From positions 186,001 through 250,000 of the forward strand of contig NZ_BDCM01000009.1 in the NCBI RefSeq assembly GCF_001613505.1: a DNA stretch of 64,000 nucleotides, given 5' to 3'. Below, piece by piece: positions 50,066 to 58,765 of this stretch. Source of the stretch: Nocardia mikamii NBRC 108933 (GTDB lineage: Bacteria > Actinomycetota > Actinomycetes > Mycobacteriales > Mycobacteriaceae). Both the position numbers and the translations under genes were made by a program. The notes under the pieces were generated by a model. It did not search any database. It saw only the letters and a program-made list of their open reading frames with translations, and was not told the DNA's origin. Every line of letters begins with the position of its first letter. Positions within the stretch are counted from its first letter, which is position 1.

Positions 50066-51231
50066 CGCTTCTCCTCCGATACTGCTTGTGCGGCAGCGTA
50101 TTCGCCGTCCGGTGGGGTCCCGGTCCACGCGGCGATCAGCTCGGCCACCTCGAGCTGCTCGGTTCGCGGCACCGAGGGGGCGCGAGCCGGGGTGCGGCTC
50201 AGCCGCGGGGCCGGAGCCGGTTGCAGGACGCCGTGCACGCGATGGAACAGCTCGCGCTCGGCATTGTGCGGATCATCGGCGGCCTCGTCGAAGCGCAGCA
50301 CGGGGGTGACACACGCGTCGGTGCCCTCGTAGATTCCGGCCCATTCCGCACGAGTCCGGGTCGCGACGGTGGCGGCGATCAGCTCACGCAGCCGCGGCCA
50401 GTGTTCCCGATCGTCCTGAGCGGGCCACTGTGTGGTGTCGACGCCCAGCCGGGACAGGAATTCGGCATAGAAGTCGGGCTCGAGCGCGCCGACCGCGATG
50501 TAGTTGCCGTCGGCGCACTCGTAGGTGTCGTAGAACGGCGCGCCGGAGTCCAGGTAATTGGTGCCGGGTTCATCGGAATAGAGCCCGGCCGCGCGCAGAC
50601 CCTGCAGTTTCGCGGTCAGCAGCGCCACCCCGTCGATCATGGCGGCGTCGACGACTTGCCCGCGCCCGGACTTCCACGCCTCGAGCAGCGCGCAGACGAT
50701 GCCGAAGGCGCCGATCGCCGCCCCGCCGGCGTAGTCGCCGAGCAGGTTGATCGGCGGCCGCGGCGCCTCGCCCACTCGCGCCATCGCGTGCAGTGCGCCG
50801 GTTTGCGCGACGTAGTTGATGTCGTGTCCGGCTTCGGTGGCGAGCGGGCCGTTCTGGCCGTATCCGGTCAGCCGGGTGTAGACGATCTCCGGGTTGCGCG
50901 CGCACACGACGTCCGGGCCCAGCCCGAGCCTTTCGGCCACCCCGGGCCGATATCCCTCGATGAAGACATCCGCTCCCGCGACCAGTCGCAACACGTTCTC
51001 GACACCGTCAGGATCCTTGAGGTCCACCGCGATCGCCTCACCACCGCGATTGACGACGTCGAATTCCTCGCGCAGCCCGTCCGTCTGGCTCAGCGCCCGC
51101 GCGGACCGATGCGACGGGCGCACCACCCGTACCACCTGGGCGCCCATATCCGCCAGCAACATTCCGACGAAGGGCACCGGGCCCATCCCGGCCAGGACCA
51201 GCACCCGAACTCCGGCCAGCGGTCCGCTCAT
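50062..51231 (-). CDS. mcr: Alpha-methylacyl-CoA racemase
   Basis: 389-residue CaiB-fold enzyme closely matching actinobacterial alpha-methylacyl-CoA racemase. It shows GQNGPLATEAGHDINYVAQTG, PPINLLGDYAGGA with the conserved Asp, GRGQVVDAAMIDGVA, GAPFYDTYECADGNYIAVGAL and TDACVTPVLRF. The His in GHD and Asp in LGD are the expected acid/base pair. It would interconvert 2R- and 2S-methyl-branched acyl-CoA, so methyl-branched substrates are likely. ATG 51231 (MSGPLAGV) is chosen over two upstream GTGs by family alignment and AGGAG spacing (9 bp). Overlaps the next CoA-transferase gene by 4 bp. Confidence 0.88.
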   Translation of the reverse strand: MSGPLAGVRVLVLAGMGPVPFVGMLLADMGAQVVRVVRPSHRSARALSQTDGLREEFDVVNRGGEAIAVDLKDPDGVENVLRLVAGADVFIEGYRPGVAERLGLGPDVVCARNPEIVYTRLTGYGQNGPLATEAGHDINYVAQTGALHAMARVGEAPRPPINLLGDYAGGAAIGAFGIVCALLEAWKSGRGQVVDAAMIDGVALLTAKLQGLRAAGLYSDEPGTNYLDSGAPFYDTYECADGNYIAVGALEPDFYAEFLSRLGVDTTQWPAQDDREHWPRLRELIAATVATRTRAEWAGIYEGTDACVTPVLRFDEAADDPHNAERELFHRVHGVLQPAPAPRLSRTPARAPSVPRTEQLEVAELIAAWTGTPPDGEYAAAQAVSEEKR

Positions 51232-51258
51232 CACCACACACTCCTGTTTCGTTGGAAG

Positions 51259-51301
51259 ACGACGCCGGCCGCGACCTGTGACTGACGGCGGCCGGCGTCG
51301 T
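51259..51301 (-). terminator. 14-bp stem between acyl-CoA dehydrogenase 3 and racemase
   Basis: Perfect arms 51259-51272 and 51288-51301 lie 24 bp after the ACAD stop and 28 bp before the racemase start, on the same strand. It may terminate or attenuate read-through within the block. Confidence 0.55.
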
Positions 51302-51324
51302 GCCCGAGATCCCTGCAGGGGTGA

Positions 51325-52488
51325 TCAGTAGGACCTCGGGAGTCCTAGTACCTGCTGCGAGATGTAGTTACGCACCATCTCCTGCGAGAAGGGCGCGTTG
51401 CGCAGCAGGCGAACCTCACGCCACAGCCGTTCGACGTGGTATTCCTTCGAGTAGGCGTACCCACCGAAGGTCGACAGCGCGCGGTCGCACGCCTCGAAAC
51501 CCGCTTCGGCGCCCAGGTATTTCGCGGCCGCGGCTTCCTTACCGCACGGTTTGTGCGCCTCGAACAGTTCGGCGGCGTGCATGCAGACGCGTTCGGCGGC
51601 TTCGAGCCTGATCCAGGAATCGGCCAGCGGGTGCGCGACGGCCTGGTTCTTGCCGATGGGCCGGTCGAACACCACGCGGTCCTTGGCGTACTGGGTCGCG
51701 AGCTCCAGACCGGCGCGGCCCAGGCCCACACCTTCCAGGCCGACCACGATGCGCTCCGGATTCAGACCGTCGATCAGATATTTGAAACCCTGACCGACTT
51801 CGCCGATCACCTCGTCGTCGCGGACCTCGAGGTTGTCGATGAACAGCTCGTTGGAGTCGATCGCCGAGCGGCCCAGCTTCTCGATCTCGCGCACGGTGAT
51901 CTTGCTGCGATCCAGATCGGTGAAGAACAGGGTGATGCCGTCGAGCGGCTTGGCCTCGTCACGGGGCGAGGTGCGCGCCACGATGAGAATCTTGTGCGCG
52001 TTCTGGGCATTGGTGATGAACACCTTCTGCCCGTTGATCACCCAGCCGCCCTCGGTCTTGGTGGCCTTGGTACGGATCCGCGAAGTGTCCACGCCCGCAG
52101 TGGGTTCGGTGACGGCGAAGGCCATCAGGATTTCACCGGAGGCCAGCTTCGGCAGCCATTCGCGCTTCATCTCCTCCGAGCCGTAGCGCAGGATCGGCGC
52201 CGGCGGGAAGACGTAGAAATGAATGGCCGAACCACCGCTCATTCCCGCTCCGGAGGCGGCGACCTCCTGCAGCATGATGCCGGCCTCGGTCAGGCCCAGC
52301 CCCAGGCCGCCGTACTCCTCGGGAATCATGACGCCGAGCCACCCGGCGGCGGCGAAGGCCTTGACGAATTCCCAGGGGTATTCGCCCTTCTTGTCCTTCT
52401 CACGCCAGTAGTCGTAGCCGAATTTGCGCGCCAGTTCGCGGGTGTTCTGGCGAACCAGTTCCAGATCGTCTGCGTCGGTGAGTGTCAC
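51325..52488 (-). CDS. Acyl-CoA dehydrogenase 3
   Basis: 387-residue acyl-CoA dehydrogenase. It has FAVTEPTAGVDTSRIRTKA, KVFITNAQNAHKIL, KDRVVFDRPIGKNQAVAHPLA, and the C-terminal LLRNAPFSQEMVRNYI with VLGLPRSY. Here the usual YEGT(S/N)E segment is replaced by NAPFSQEM, placing a Glu at about the expected base position; this variant forms a recognisable actinobacterial subfamily. The GTG start overlaps the synthetase stop by 4 bp. It pairs with the synthetase as activate-then-oxidise steps. Confidence 0.9.
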   Translation of the reverse strand: MTLTDADDLELVRQNTRELARKFGYDYWREKDKKGEYPWEFVKAFAAAGWLGVMIPEEYGGLGLGLTEAGIMLQEVAASGAGMSGGSAIHFYVFPPAPILRYGSEEMKREWLPKLASGEILMAFAVTEPTAGVDTSRIRTKATKTEGGWVINGQKVFITNAQNAHKILIVARTSPRDEAKPLDGITLFFTDLDRSKITVREIEKLGRSAIDSNELFIDNLEVRDDEVIGEVGQGFKYLIDGLNPERIVVGLEGVGLGRAGLELATQYAKDRVVFDRPIGKNQAVAHPLADSWIRLEAAERVCMHAAELFEAHKPCGKEAAAAKYLGAEAGFEACDRALSTFGGYAYSKEYHVERLWREVRLLRNAPFSQEMVRNYISQQVLGLPRSY

Positions 52489-54431
52489 TGTTGGTCTCCT
52501 GATCGGGTCGGGATGCCGTCGATAGGCGTGGCGGGATCCAGGGACGACAGATCCCCTTGCGCGAGGCCGAGATAGCGCGAGCGGATGGCGCGTCGCATGA
52601 TCTTGCCGTTCTTGGTTTTCGGAAGTGCTTGCACCACATGCAAACTCGGAGCGAACGAGCGGCCGATGTTGTGGACGGCGGTGGTCTTCAGGTCTTCGTG
52701 ATCGGTATCGGCGCCGGTCACCACGAAGGCGACGACCCGCTGGCCCCGCTGCGGATCGGGCTCACCGATGACGGCGGCCTCGACGATGCGGCGATCCTTC
52801 AGCAGCGCCGCCTCGATCTCGGCGGGACCGACGCGACGGCCGGAGACCTTGATGGTGTCGTCGGAGCGGCCGTGGATATGCCAGATTCCGTCCTCGTCGA
52901 CGGCAGCCAGGTCGCCGTGCACCCAGACGTCTTCCCAACGGCTCCAATAGGTTTCGAGATACCGTTCGCGGTCCTGCCAGAACGCGTGCGTCATGCCGGG
53001 GAAGGTGTTGAGCACCGCGAGTTCGCCGACCTCGCCGACCACCGGCTTTCCGTCACCGTCCAGGACGGCCATATCCGCACCGATCAGCGGCGCGTTGAAG
53101 GAGGCGGGGTCGATCGGCAGGAACGGGTAGGCGACCAGGAGTCCGCCACCCACCTCGGTGCCGCCACTGAAGTTGACGATCGGCCGCGTGGAGCCGCCGA
53201 CGGTCTCGAACAGCCAGCGCCAGGTCGGTTCGTCCCACGCCTCACCCGTCGATACGAAGGTTCGCAACGTGTCCAGACCGGCTGGGGCGCCGTCGGTTCG
53301 GGCCATGACCAGCCGCATCGCGGTGGGCGCCACACCCTGTACGGTGACGCCGTTGCGGTCGATGATCTCCCACATCCTGGTGGGCGCGGGATGATCGGGC
53401 ACGCCTTCGGTGAAGACGACGGTGGCGCCGAGCTGCAGCCCGCCCGCGACCAGCATCGGCCCGACGAGCCAGCCCATATCCGAGATCCAGGCGATCACGT
53501 CGTCGTCGTGCACGTCGAAGCTGTAGCCGAAGTCGACAGCGGTTTTCACCGCGAACCCGGCGTGCGAGTGCACGATGCCCTTGGGGCGGCCGGTGGTTCC
53601 GGAGGTGTAGACGATGGTCAGCGGGTCATTGGATTCGACCTGCACCGTCTGCACCGGTTGCGGGTTGTCCGGCAGTTCGTCCCAGTAGATGTCCCGGCCG
53701 TCGCGCATCTCGACCTCGTTGTCGAGATGACGGACCACCACGCTGTGACGGACGGACGGGGCCGACTGCAGGGCTTCGTCGGCAGTTTCCTTGAGCGGCA
53801 CCACTTTTCCGCGGCGCGTCGTTGCGTCGGCGGTGATCAGCAGGACCGCTTCGGAGTCCTGGAGCCGTGCGGCGAGAGCTTCCGGGCCGTAGCCGGTGAA
53901 GGCCGGGACCGAGATCGCGCCGATCATCGCGCAGGACAGGAACGCCACGATGGTTTCGGGCACGACGGGTGCGAACAGCACCACTCGGTCGCCCTGCGAA
54001 ACACCCAGCGCGGCAAGGTGTGCCGCGAACCGCCGCACCTGCGCGTCGAGTTCGGCATAGGTCAGTGTCCGGCGGGTTCCGTTGTCACCCTCGTAGACCA
54101 CCGCGGTCTTGTCCGCGAACGGTCCGGCGGCGTGCCGGTGCGCGCACAGGGTGGCGAGGTTGAGTCGTCCGCCCGGGAACCAGCGCGGAAAGGGGGTGCC
54201 GGCGCTGTCGTCGAGGACCCGCTCGAACGGTTCGGCGAATTCGATGCCGAGATCGTCGATCGCGGCCCGCCAGAACCATTCCGGATCATCGATCGACGCC
54301 CGGTGCAGCGCCGCGAGGCTGCCGTACCCCCACGTCGTCATCGCCGTCAACAGGCGACTGCGGGCACGCACGTCGTCGGTGGGCATCCATACCGACGGTC
54401 GGGTCGAATCGGCGGGACCTGGTCCTCGCAT
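52485..54431 (-). CDS. AMP-dependent acyl-CoA synthetase (ACS-like)
   Basis: 648-residue adenylate-forming ligase of the acetyl-/propionyl-CoA synthetase size class. Motifs are YTSGTTGRPKGIVHSHAG (P-loop), FSGGTEVGGG, VHGDLAAVDEDGIWHIHGRSDDTIKVSGRR split around A8, and the catalytic Lys in PKTKNGKIMRR near the C-terminus. Start at ATG 54431, which has AAAGG at a good distance; the ATG 9 bp upstream abuts it. It activates a carboxylic acid with ATP and CoA. The overlapping acyl-CoA dehydrogenase 3 gene suggests its product is oxidised next. Confidence 0.9.
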   Translation of the reverse strand: MRGPGPADSTRPSVWMPTDDVRARSRLLTAMTTWGYGSLAALHRASIDDPEWFWRAAIDDLGIEFAEPFERVLDDSAGTPFPRWFPGGRLNLATLCAHRHAAGPFADKTAVVYEGDNGTRRTLTYAELDAQVRRFAAHLAALGVSQGDRVVLFAPVVPETIVAFLSCAMIGAISVPAFTGYGPEALAARLQDSEAVLLITADATTRRGKVVPLKETADEALQSAPSVRHSVVVRHLDNEVEMRDGRDIYWDELPDNPQPVQTVQVESNDPLTIVYTSGTTGRPKGIVHSHAGFAVKTAVDFGYSFDVHDDDVIAWISDMGWLVGPMLVAGGLQLGATVVFTEGVPDHPAPTRMWEIIDRNGVTVQGVAPTAMRLVMARTDGAPAGLDTLRTFVSTGEAWDEPTWRWLFETVGGSTRPIVNFSGGTEVGGGLLVAYPFLPIDPASFNAPLIGADMAVLDGDGKPVVGEVGELAVLNTFPGMTHAFWQDRERYLETYWSRWEDVWVHGDLAAVDEDGIWHIHGRSDDTIKVSGRRVGPAEIEAALLKDRRIVEAAVIGEPDPQRGQRVVAFVVTGADTDHEDLKTTAVHNIGRSFAPSLHVVQALPKTKNGKIMRRAIRSRYLGLAQGDLSSLDPATPIDGIPTRSGDQQ

Positions 54432-54468
54432 CGGGCACATCCTTTCTGAGCGCGACTGGTCTTCGGAT

Positions 54469-54945
54469 TCAGGACGCGGTCGCGGGCTCCGGCACGGCGG
54501 AGCGCTTGAGCATCAGGCCGGCGCGCAGGCAGTCGCAGACGACCTCGTCGCGCTGGTTGATGCCCTGGTGCCGGAAGTTGACGATGCCGGAATCGTTGCG
54601 GCTCTTGGATTCCCGCTTGCTCACGATCTCGGTCCGTACCCGGATGGTGTCGCCGTGGAAGACCGGCGCCGGGAACTTCACCTCCTGGAAGCCGAGGTTG
54701 CCCAGGGTGGTGCCCAGAGTGGTGTCGGGAACGGTGATACCCGAGACGAGCCCGAGGATGAACAGGCTGTTGACCAGACGCTGGCCGTGGATGGAGTTCT
54801 TGGAGTACTCGGCGTCCAGATGCAACGGTGCGACGTTGAGGGTCAGCGTGCTGAACAGGACGTTGTCGGTCTCGGTCACCGTGCGCCGCGTCGGGTGCTC
54901 GATGACGGTTCCGGGTTCGAACTCCTCGAAGTAGAGGCCGGGCAT
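54469..54945 (-). CDS. mch: MaoC-type hydratase (mesaconyl-CoA hydratase Mch-like)
   Basis: 158-residue hot-dog hydratase closely resembling mycobacterial Rv2499c and the mesaconyl-C1-CoA (2-methylfumaryl-CoA) hydratase group, EC 4.2.1.148. It shows GTVIEHPTRRTVTETDNVLF, TLNVAPLHLDAEYSKNS, VPDTTLGTTLGNLGFQEVKFP, and SKRESKSRNDSGIVNF. The Asp/His pair sits in PLHLDAEY. It would hydrate mesaconyl-C1-CoA to beta-methylmalyl-CoA, or run the reverse. AAAGGA is 6 bp before the ATG, and AT box g is about 64 bp upstream. An itaconyl-CoA hydratase role is the main alternative. Confidence 0.78.
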   Translation of the reverse strand: MPGLYFEEFEPGTVIEHPTRRTVTETDNVLFSTLTLNVAPLHLDAEYSKNSIHGQRLVNSLFILGLVSGITVPDTTLGTTLGNLGFQEVKFPAPVFHGDTIRVRTEIVSKRESKSRNDSGIVNFRHQGINQRDEVVCDCLRAGLMLKRSAVPEPATAS

Positions 54946-55008
54946 GGCGAGTCCTTTCGGTTCGATGTGGGTGCTTCCCCGGTTTCCCGCGGTCGAACCC
55001 AGCTTACA

Positions 55009-55025
55009 ACATTATATATTATATT
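55009..55025. promoter_or_regulatory. AT box g
   Basis: ACATTATATATTATATT upstream of the Mch-like gene. On the minus strand it contains AATATATAATGT, the best form of the shared core, with TATAAT pointing at the gene. Confidence 0.65.
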
Positions 55026-55068
55026 GGAACATCGTTCCGGGTCACTTTCCCCGAAATCGCCTCGCGGA

Positions 55069-55749
55069 CTAGTCCCGCCAGGTCACGACCTCCTCCAGCG
55101 GGGCGCGGGCGGTGCGATAACTGTTGGCGGGGTGGTCGAGGTCGGGATAGCCGAAGGAGATGCCGACGACGATCTTGCGGTCGTCGGGAATGGCGAAGTA
55201 GTCGCGGATGAACGGCGAATACTGCGCCAGCGCCGCCTGCGCGAGAGAGGCGATTCCCATACTGTGCGCGGCGAGCAACAGCGTCCCGACATACAGGCCG
55301 GTATCGACCGCGCCGTAGACACCCTGTTCGGCATCGGTGGTGAGGATCGCGACGTGCGGGGCGCCGAAGAAGCGGAAGTTCTCGAATGCCTGTCGCGCCG
55401 AAGCCTCGCGATCGCCGCGCCGCACCCCCACCGCCTCGTACAATTGCCAGCCGCTGGCGCGCCGGCGCTCGCGATACACGCCGCGATATTCCGTGGGCGC
55501 GGCGAAATCGAAGTGGAGTGCGTTGTGGTCGCGTGCGTGGCTACTGAGCGCTTCGCGGAATCGGTCGGTGGCCGCCCCGGAGGTGACGATGGCCTGCCAG
55601 GGCTGGGTATTGCACCACGACGCCGAGCTCTGGGCGAGGGCGAAAAGGCGCTCGATATCGCCTCGGGGCACCTGGCGCGCCTCATAGGCGCGGCAGCTCC
55701 ACCGCGAATCCAGCAGCTTCTCCAACTCCGCGGAGCCGTCCATTCTCAC
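55069..55749 (-). CDS. Nitroreductase-family FMN protein
   Basis: About 226 residues of the FMN-dependent nitroreductase fold: LLDSRWSCRAYEARQVPRGDIERL at the N-terminus, SSASWCNTQPWQAIV (FMN ribityl contacts), YVGTLLLAAHSMGIASLAQAALA, and ISFGYPDLDHPANSYRT. The start is uncertain: GTG 55749 has GGAG 5 bp before it, and ATG 55743 is two codons later. It lies 71 bp after the CoA-transferase on the same strand and probably belongs to that unit. It may reduce an enoate or nitro compound. Confidence 0.82.
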   Translation of the reverse strand: MRMDGSAELEKLLDSRWSCRAYEARQVPRGDIERLFALAQSSASWCNTQPWQAIVTSGAATDRFREALSSHARDHNALHFDFAAPTEYRGVYRERRRASGWQLYEAVGVRRGDREASARQAFENFRFFGAPHVAILTTDAEQGVYGAVDTGLYVGTLLLAAHSMGIASLAQAALAQYSPFIRDYFAIPDDRKIVVGISFGYPDLDHPANSYRTARAPLEEVVTWRD

Positions 55750-55819
55750 GAGGTCTCCGTCCGCACGATCGCTCGACATACACACACTCACTGTTGTTGA
55801 AAGACAGGAATTTTCGGTA

Positions 55820-56992
55820 TCAGTCCTCGGCGTAGAGCACCTTGGCCTCGACCAGTTCCGCGATCCGCTCGGGCGAATACACTTCCGCGGCGACATCGCG
55901 GCTGTGCGCACCGACCCGGGGTGCGGTGCCCGGCCGATCCGGCCGCTCGCCGTCGAACTTCCACGGTGGGCGCATCAGCGCCAGCCCGTCGGACTGTTTC
56001 TCCACCAGTTCCAGCCACTTCACCTGCTCGTGTTCGAGATAACCTGTCATCGAGAGCACGGGCGCGAAGGGCACATCGGCGGCGGTCAGGACCCGCTCCC
56101 AATGCTCGACGGGTTTGCGCGCGAATTCCGCGGCGACGATCGGCGCCAGCTCGAAGTAGTTGGCCTCGCGCGGCCGGTACTCGGCGAAGCGCGGATCCTC
56201 GGCAAGATCCAGCCGATCCATGGCGGTGCACAGCGCGCGCCAGAACTTCTGCGACGAGGACAGGTGAATCGCCAGGAACTCGCCGGAGGCGGTCTCGACA
56301 CAGAAGTTCTGCGCCTGCGGATGGCGGCTCTGCCGGCTCGGATCGGCACCCAGTTCGAAGGATTGGGTGATGCCGTCGACGGTCAGGCAGCTGACCGCCT
56401 CCATGATCGAGGTCTCCACATGCTGCGGCGCGCCCGTCTTCAACCGGCCCACCAAGGCGGCCAGCACGCCGGTAGCCGTGCTCAGGCCGGTGACCAGGTC
56501 GGCGCTCAGCCCGCCGGCCAGCTGCGGATGCCCGGCATCGCCGAACAGGGAGTACAGGCCACCGAAGGCATGTCCGATCGTGTCGTAGGCCGGACGGTTG
56601 GCCAAGGGGCCACCACCGCCGAAGCCGGTGACCGAGCCGTAGACGATATCGGGTCGCAACGCCCGGCAGTCCTCCGGACCGAGTCCCATCGCCGCCAGCT
56701 TGCCGGGGCGCAGATTCTCGAGGATCACGTCGAAACGCGGCACCAGCGCCTTGACCAGGGCGACTCCCTCGGGCTTCTTCAAATCGACGGACACGCTGCG
56801 CTTACCGGTGTTGTACTGCCGGAAGTAGGGGCTGCCATCGTTCTGTAAGCGCCGGAAGTCCTCGCCGACCACGGGCTTTTCAACCTTCACCACCTCCGCT
56901 CCCAGCGCGCACAGGATGGATGTGGCGAACGGCAGGGAAATGTAACCCCCGACCTCCAGGATCCGGATCCCGTCGAGCGGCTTGTGCTGCAT
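55820..56992 (-). CDS. Class III CoA-transferase (CaiB family) 2
   Basis: 390-residue CoA-transferase: DGIRILEVGGYISLPFATSIL, GAEVVKVEKPVVGEDFRRL, YNTGKRSVSVDLKKPEG, ENLRPGKLAAMGLGPEDC, and the likely catalytic Asp in GGLSADLVTGLS near 175. AT box h is about 28 bp upstream. It leads a two-gene unit with the nitroreductase. It is distinct from CoA-transferase 1 and from the racemase. The acceptor acid is not known. Confidence 0.87.
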   Translation of the reverse strand: MQHKPLDGIRILEVGGYISLPFATSILCALGAEVVKVEKPVVGEDFRRLQNDGSPYFRQYNTGKRSVSVDLKKPEGVALVKALVPRFDVILENLRPGKLAAMGLGPEDCRALRPDIVYGSVTGFGGGGPLANRPAYDTIGHAFGGLYSLFGDAGHPQLAGGLSADLVTGLSTATGVLAALVGRLKTGAPQHVETSIMEAVSCLTVDGITQSFELGADPSRQSRHPQAQNFCVETASGEFLAIHLSSSQKFWRALCTAMDRLDLAEDPRFAEYRPREANYFELAPIVAAEFARKPVEHWERVLTAADVPFAPVLSMTGYLEHEQVKWLELVEKQSDGLALMRPPWKFDGERPDRPGTAPRVGAHSRDVAAEVYSPERIAELVEAKVLYAED

Positions 56993-57019
56993 GTCATGCC
57001 TCCAGACTATGTTCGCTTT

Positions 57020-57036
57020 AATATAATATATTGTTT
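57020..57036. promoter_or_regulatory. AT box h
   Basis: AATATAATATATTGTTT about 28 bp upstream of CoA-transferase 2 (minus strand). The region 56993-57267 up to aldehyde dehydrogenase 2 holds this box, box j and a short protein-like fragment, but no supportable gene. Confidence 0.6.
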
Positions 57037-57145
57037 CGAGACTCGGTAGAGGCTCCCCTGAACTCGCGACGTCTCCCCCAGTTGAGCGGCGACGGTCGGG
57101 TTCACCGCGACGATCCGATGCCCGACCTCGAGTAGCCGAGTCAGC

Positions 57146-57165
57146 ATCATATACTTTGTATTATC
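57146..57165. promoter_or_regulatory. AT box j (weaker)
   Basis: ATCATATACTTTGTATTATC, about 100 bp upstream of aldehyde dehydrogenase 2. It matches the other AT boxes only partly. Confidence 0.35.
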
Positions 57166-57267
57166 CGGATCACATGGGCCATCTGCCGTGCCCCACATCA
57201 CCTCGCGCGATCCAGGTCCGCACCACGCCGCTTCTGCGGCGCTCGCGCGCAGTACAAGGAGTCAGTA

Positions 57268-58749
57268 ATGAGCCGACAGGCAGCCGTCCGGCAGGCGCCG
57301 TACGACAAGTTGTTCATCGACGGCGGCTGGGTCGCGCCCGCGTCGGAGCGGATCATCGACGTGATCTCCCCCGCCACCGAGGAGATCATCGCGCGGGTCC
57401 CCGAGGGCGTGGAGGCCGATATCGACGCCGCGGTCGGTGCCGCGCGCCGCGCCTTCGACTCCGGCCCCTGGGGGCGGAGCGATCTCGCCGAGCGCATGGC
57501 GGTGCTGAGCAAACTCAGCGCGCAGTTCGCCGACCGGGCCGAGGAGATCGCTCAATTGGTCAGCGCCGAGATGGGTTGTCCCATTTCGCTGTCGAACACC
57601 ATGCAGGCGATCGGCCCGCGACTGCTCCTGGACGCGTTCCTGGACCTGGCCGCGTCCTATCCGTGGACCGACACCCGGCGCTCTGCGACCGGAAACGCCC
57701 TGGTCACCCGGGAAGCGGTCGGAGTCGTCGCGGCGATCGTGCCGTGGAACGCACCGCTGCTCACCACCATGATCAAGATCGCTCCGGCACTCCTGGCCGG
57801 ATGCACCGTCGTGCACAAACCGGCACCGGAAACTCCGCTGTCGGCCTATCTGCTGGCAGAGATGCTGCAGGAGGCGGGCCTGCCCAGTGGGGTGTTCAAT
57901 ATCGTCCCCGCCGGCCGCGCGGTGAGCGAACATCTGGTGTGCCACCCCGGGGTGGACAAGGTCTCGTTCACCGGATCCACCGGAGCGGGCCGGCGTATCG
58001 CCTCGCTGTGCGGTCACGATCTGCGACGGGTGACCCTGGAACTGGGCGGAAAGTCCGCAGCCGTGCTGCTCGACGATGCCGACTTCGACGTCGTCCTCCC
58101 CGCCATCCGCGCATTGTCACTGCGCAACAGCGGCCAGGTCTGCAGCAACAAGACCCGCATCGTGGTGCCGCGCTCGCGCCGCGACGAACTGATCGACCGG
58201 ATGGTCGCGATGATCGAATCCATGCCCGTCGGTGATCCCTTCGATCCGGCCACCGAAATCGGCCCGATGGTCAGCGCGACCCATCGCGCCCGCGTCGAGG
58301 GATATATCAACGGCGCCAAGGCATCCGGCGCGAATCTCGTCATCGGCGGCGGCCGCCCCACCGGTCTGGACCGCGGGTGGTATGTCGAGCCGACCGTCTT
58401 CGCCGATGTCGATCCGGCGGCGAAGATCGCGCAGGAAGAGGTCTTCGGCCCGGTGCTGACGGTGCACACCTACGACACCGAGACCGAGGCGATCGCTATC
58501 GCCAACAACTCCGAATACGGGCTCAACGGTTCGGTCTTCGCCGCCGACCCCGAACGCGCGCTGGCGGTCGCGCGTCGAATCCGCACCGGCACAGTCGAAG
58601 TCAACGGCAACGGGGTCGGCTTCCACGCCCCGATCGGCGGATTCAAGAACAGCGGGATCGGCCGCGAGGCCGGACCGGAGGGCTTCGACGCCTACGTCGA
58701 GATCAAGTCCTACGGCCTGCCGCAGCCGCTGCTGGACACCCTGGCCTGA
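57268..58749 (+). CDS. Aldehyde dehydrogenase 2
   Basis: 493-residue aldehyde dehydrogenase, a close paralog of the enzyme at 26553. It shares the N-terminal KLFI(D/G)GGWV/RW start, PWNAPLLTTMIKIAPALLAGC, the general base in LELGGKSA, and the nucleophile Cys in NSGQVCSNKTR. AAGGAG lies 5 bp before the ATG. It is followed 16 bp later by an MmgE/PrpD gene, mirroring the gene pairing at 26553-29623 but in the opposite gene order. Confidence 0.93.
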   Translation: MSRQAAVRQAPYDKLFIDGGWVAPASERIIDVISPATEEIIARVPEGVEADIDAAVGAARRAFDSGPWGRSDLAERMAVLSKLSAQFADRAEEIAQLVSAEMGCPISLSNTMQAIGPRLLLDAFLDLAASYPWTDTRRSATGNALVTREAVGVVAAIVPWNAPLLTTMIKIAPALLAGCTVVHKPAPETPLSAYLLAEMLQEAGLPSGVFNIVPAGRAVSEHLVCHPGVDKVSFTGSTGAGRRIASLCGHDLRRVTLELGGKSAAVLLDDADFDVVLPAIRALSLRNSGQVCSNKTRIVVPRSRRDELIDRMVAMIESMPVGDPFDPATEIGPMVSATHRARVEGYINGAKASGANLVIGGGRPTGLDRGWYVEPTVFADVDPAAKIAQEEVFGPVLTVHTYDTETEAIAIANNSEYGLNGSVFAADPERALAVARRIRTGTVEVNGNGVGFHAPIGGFKNSGIGREAGPEGFDAYVEIKSYGLPQPLLDTLA

Positions 58750-58765
58750 CCCGAAAGGTACACCG

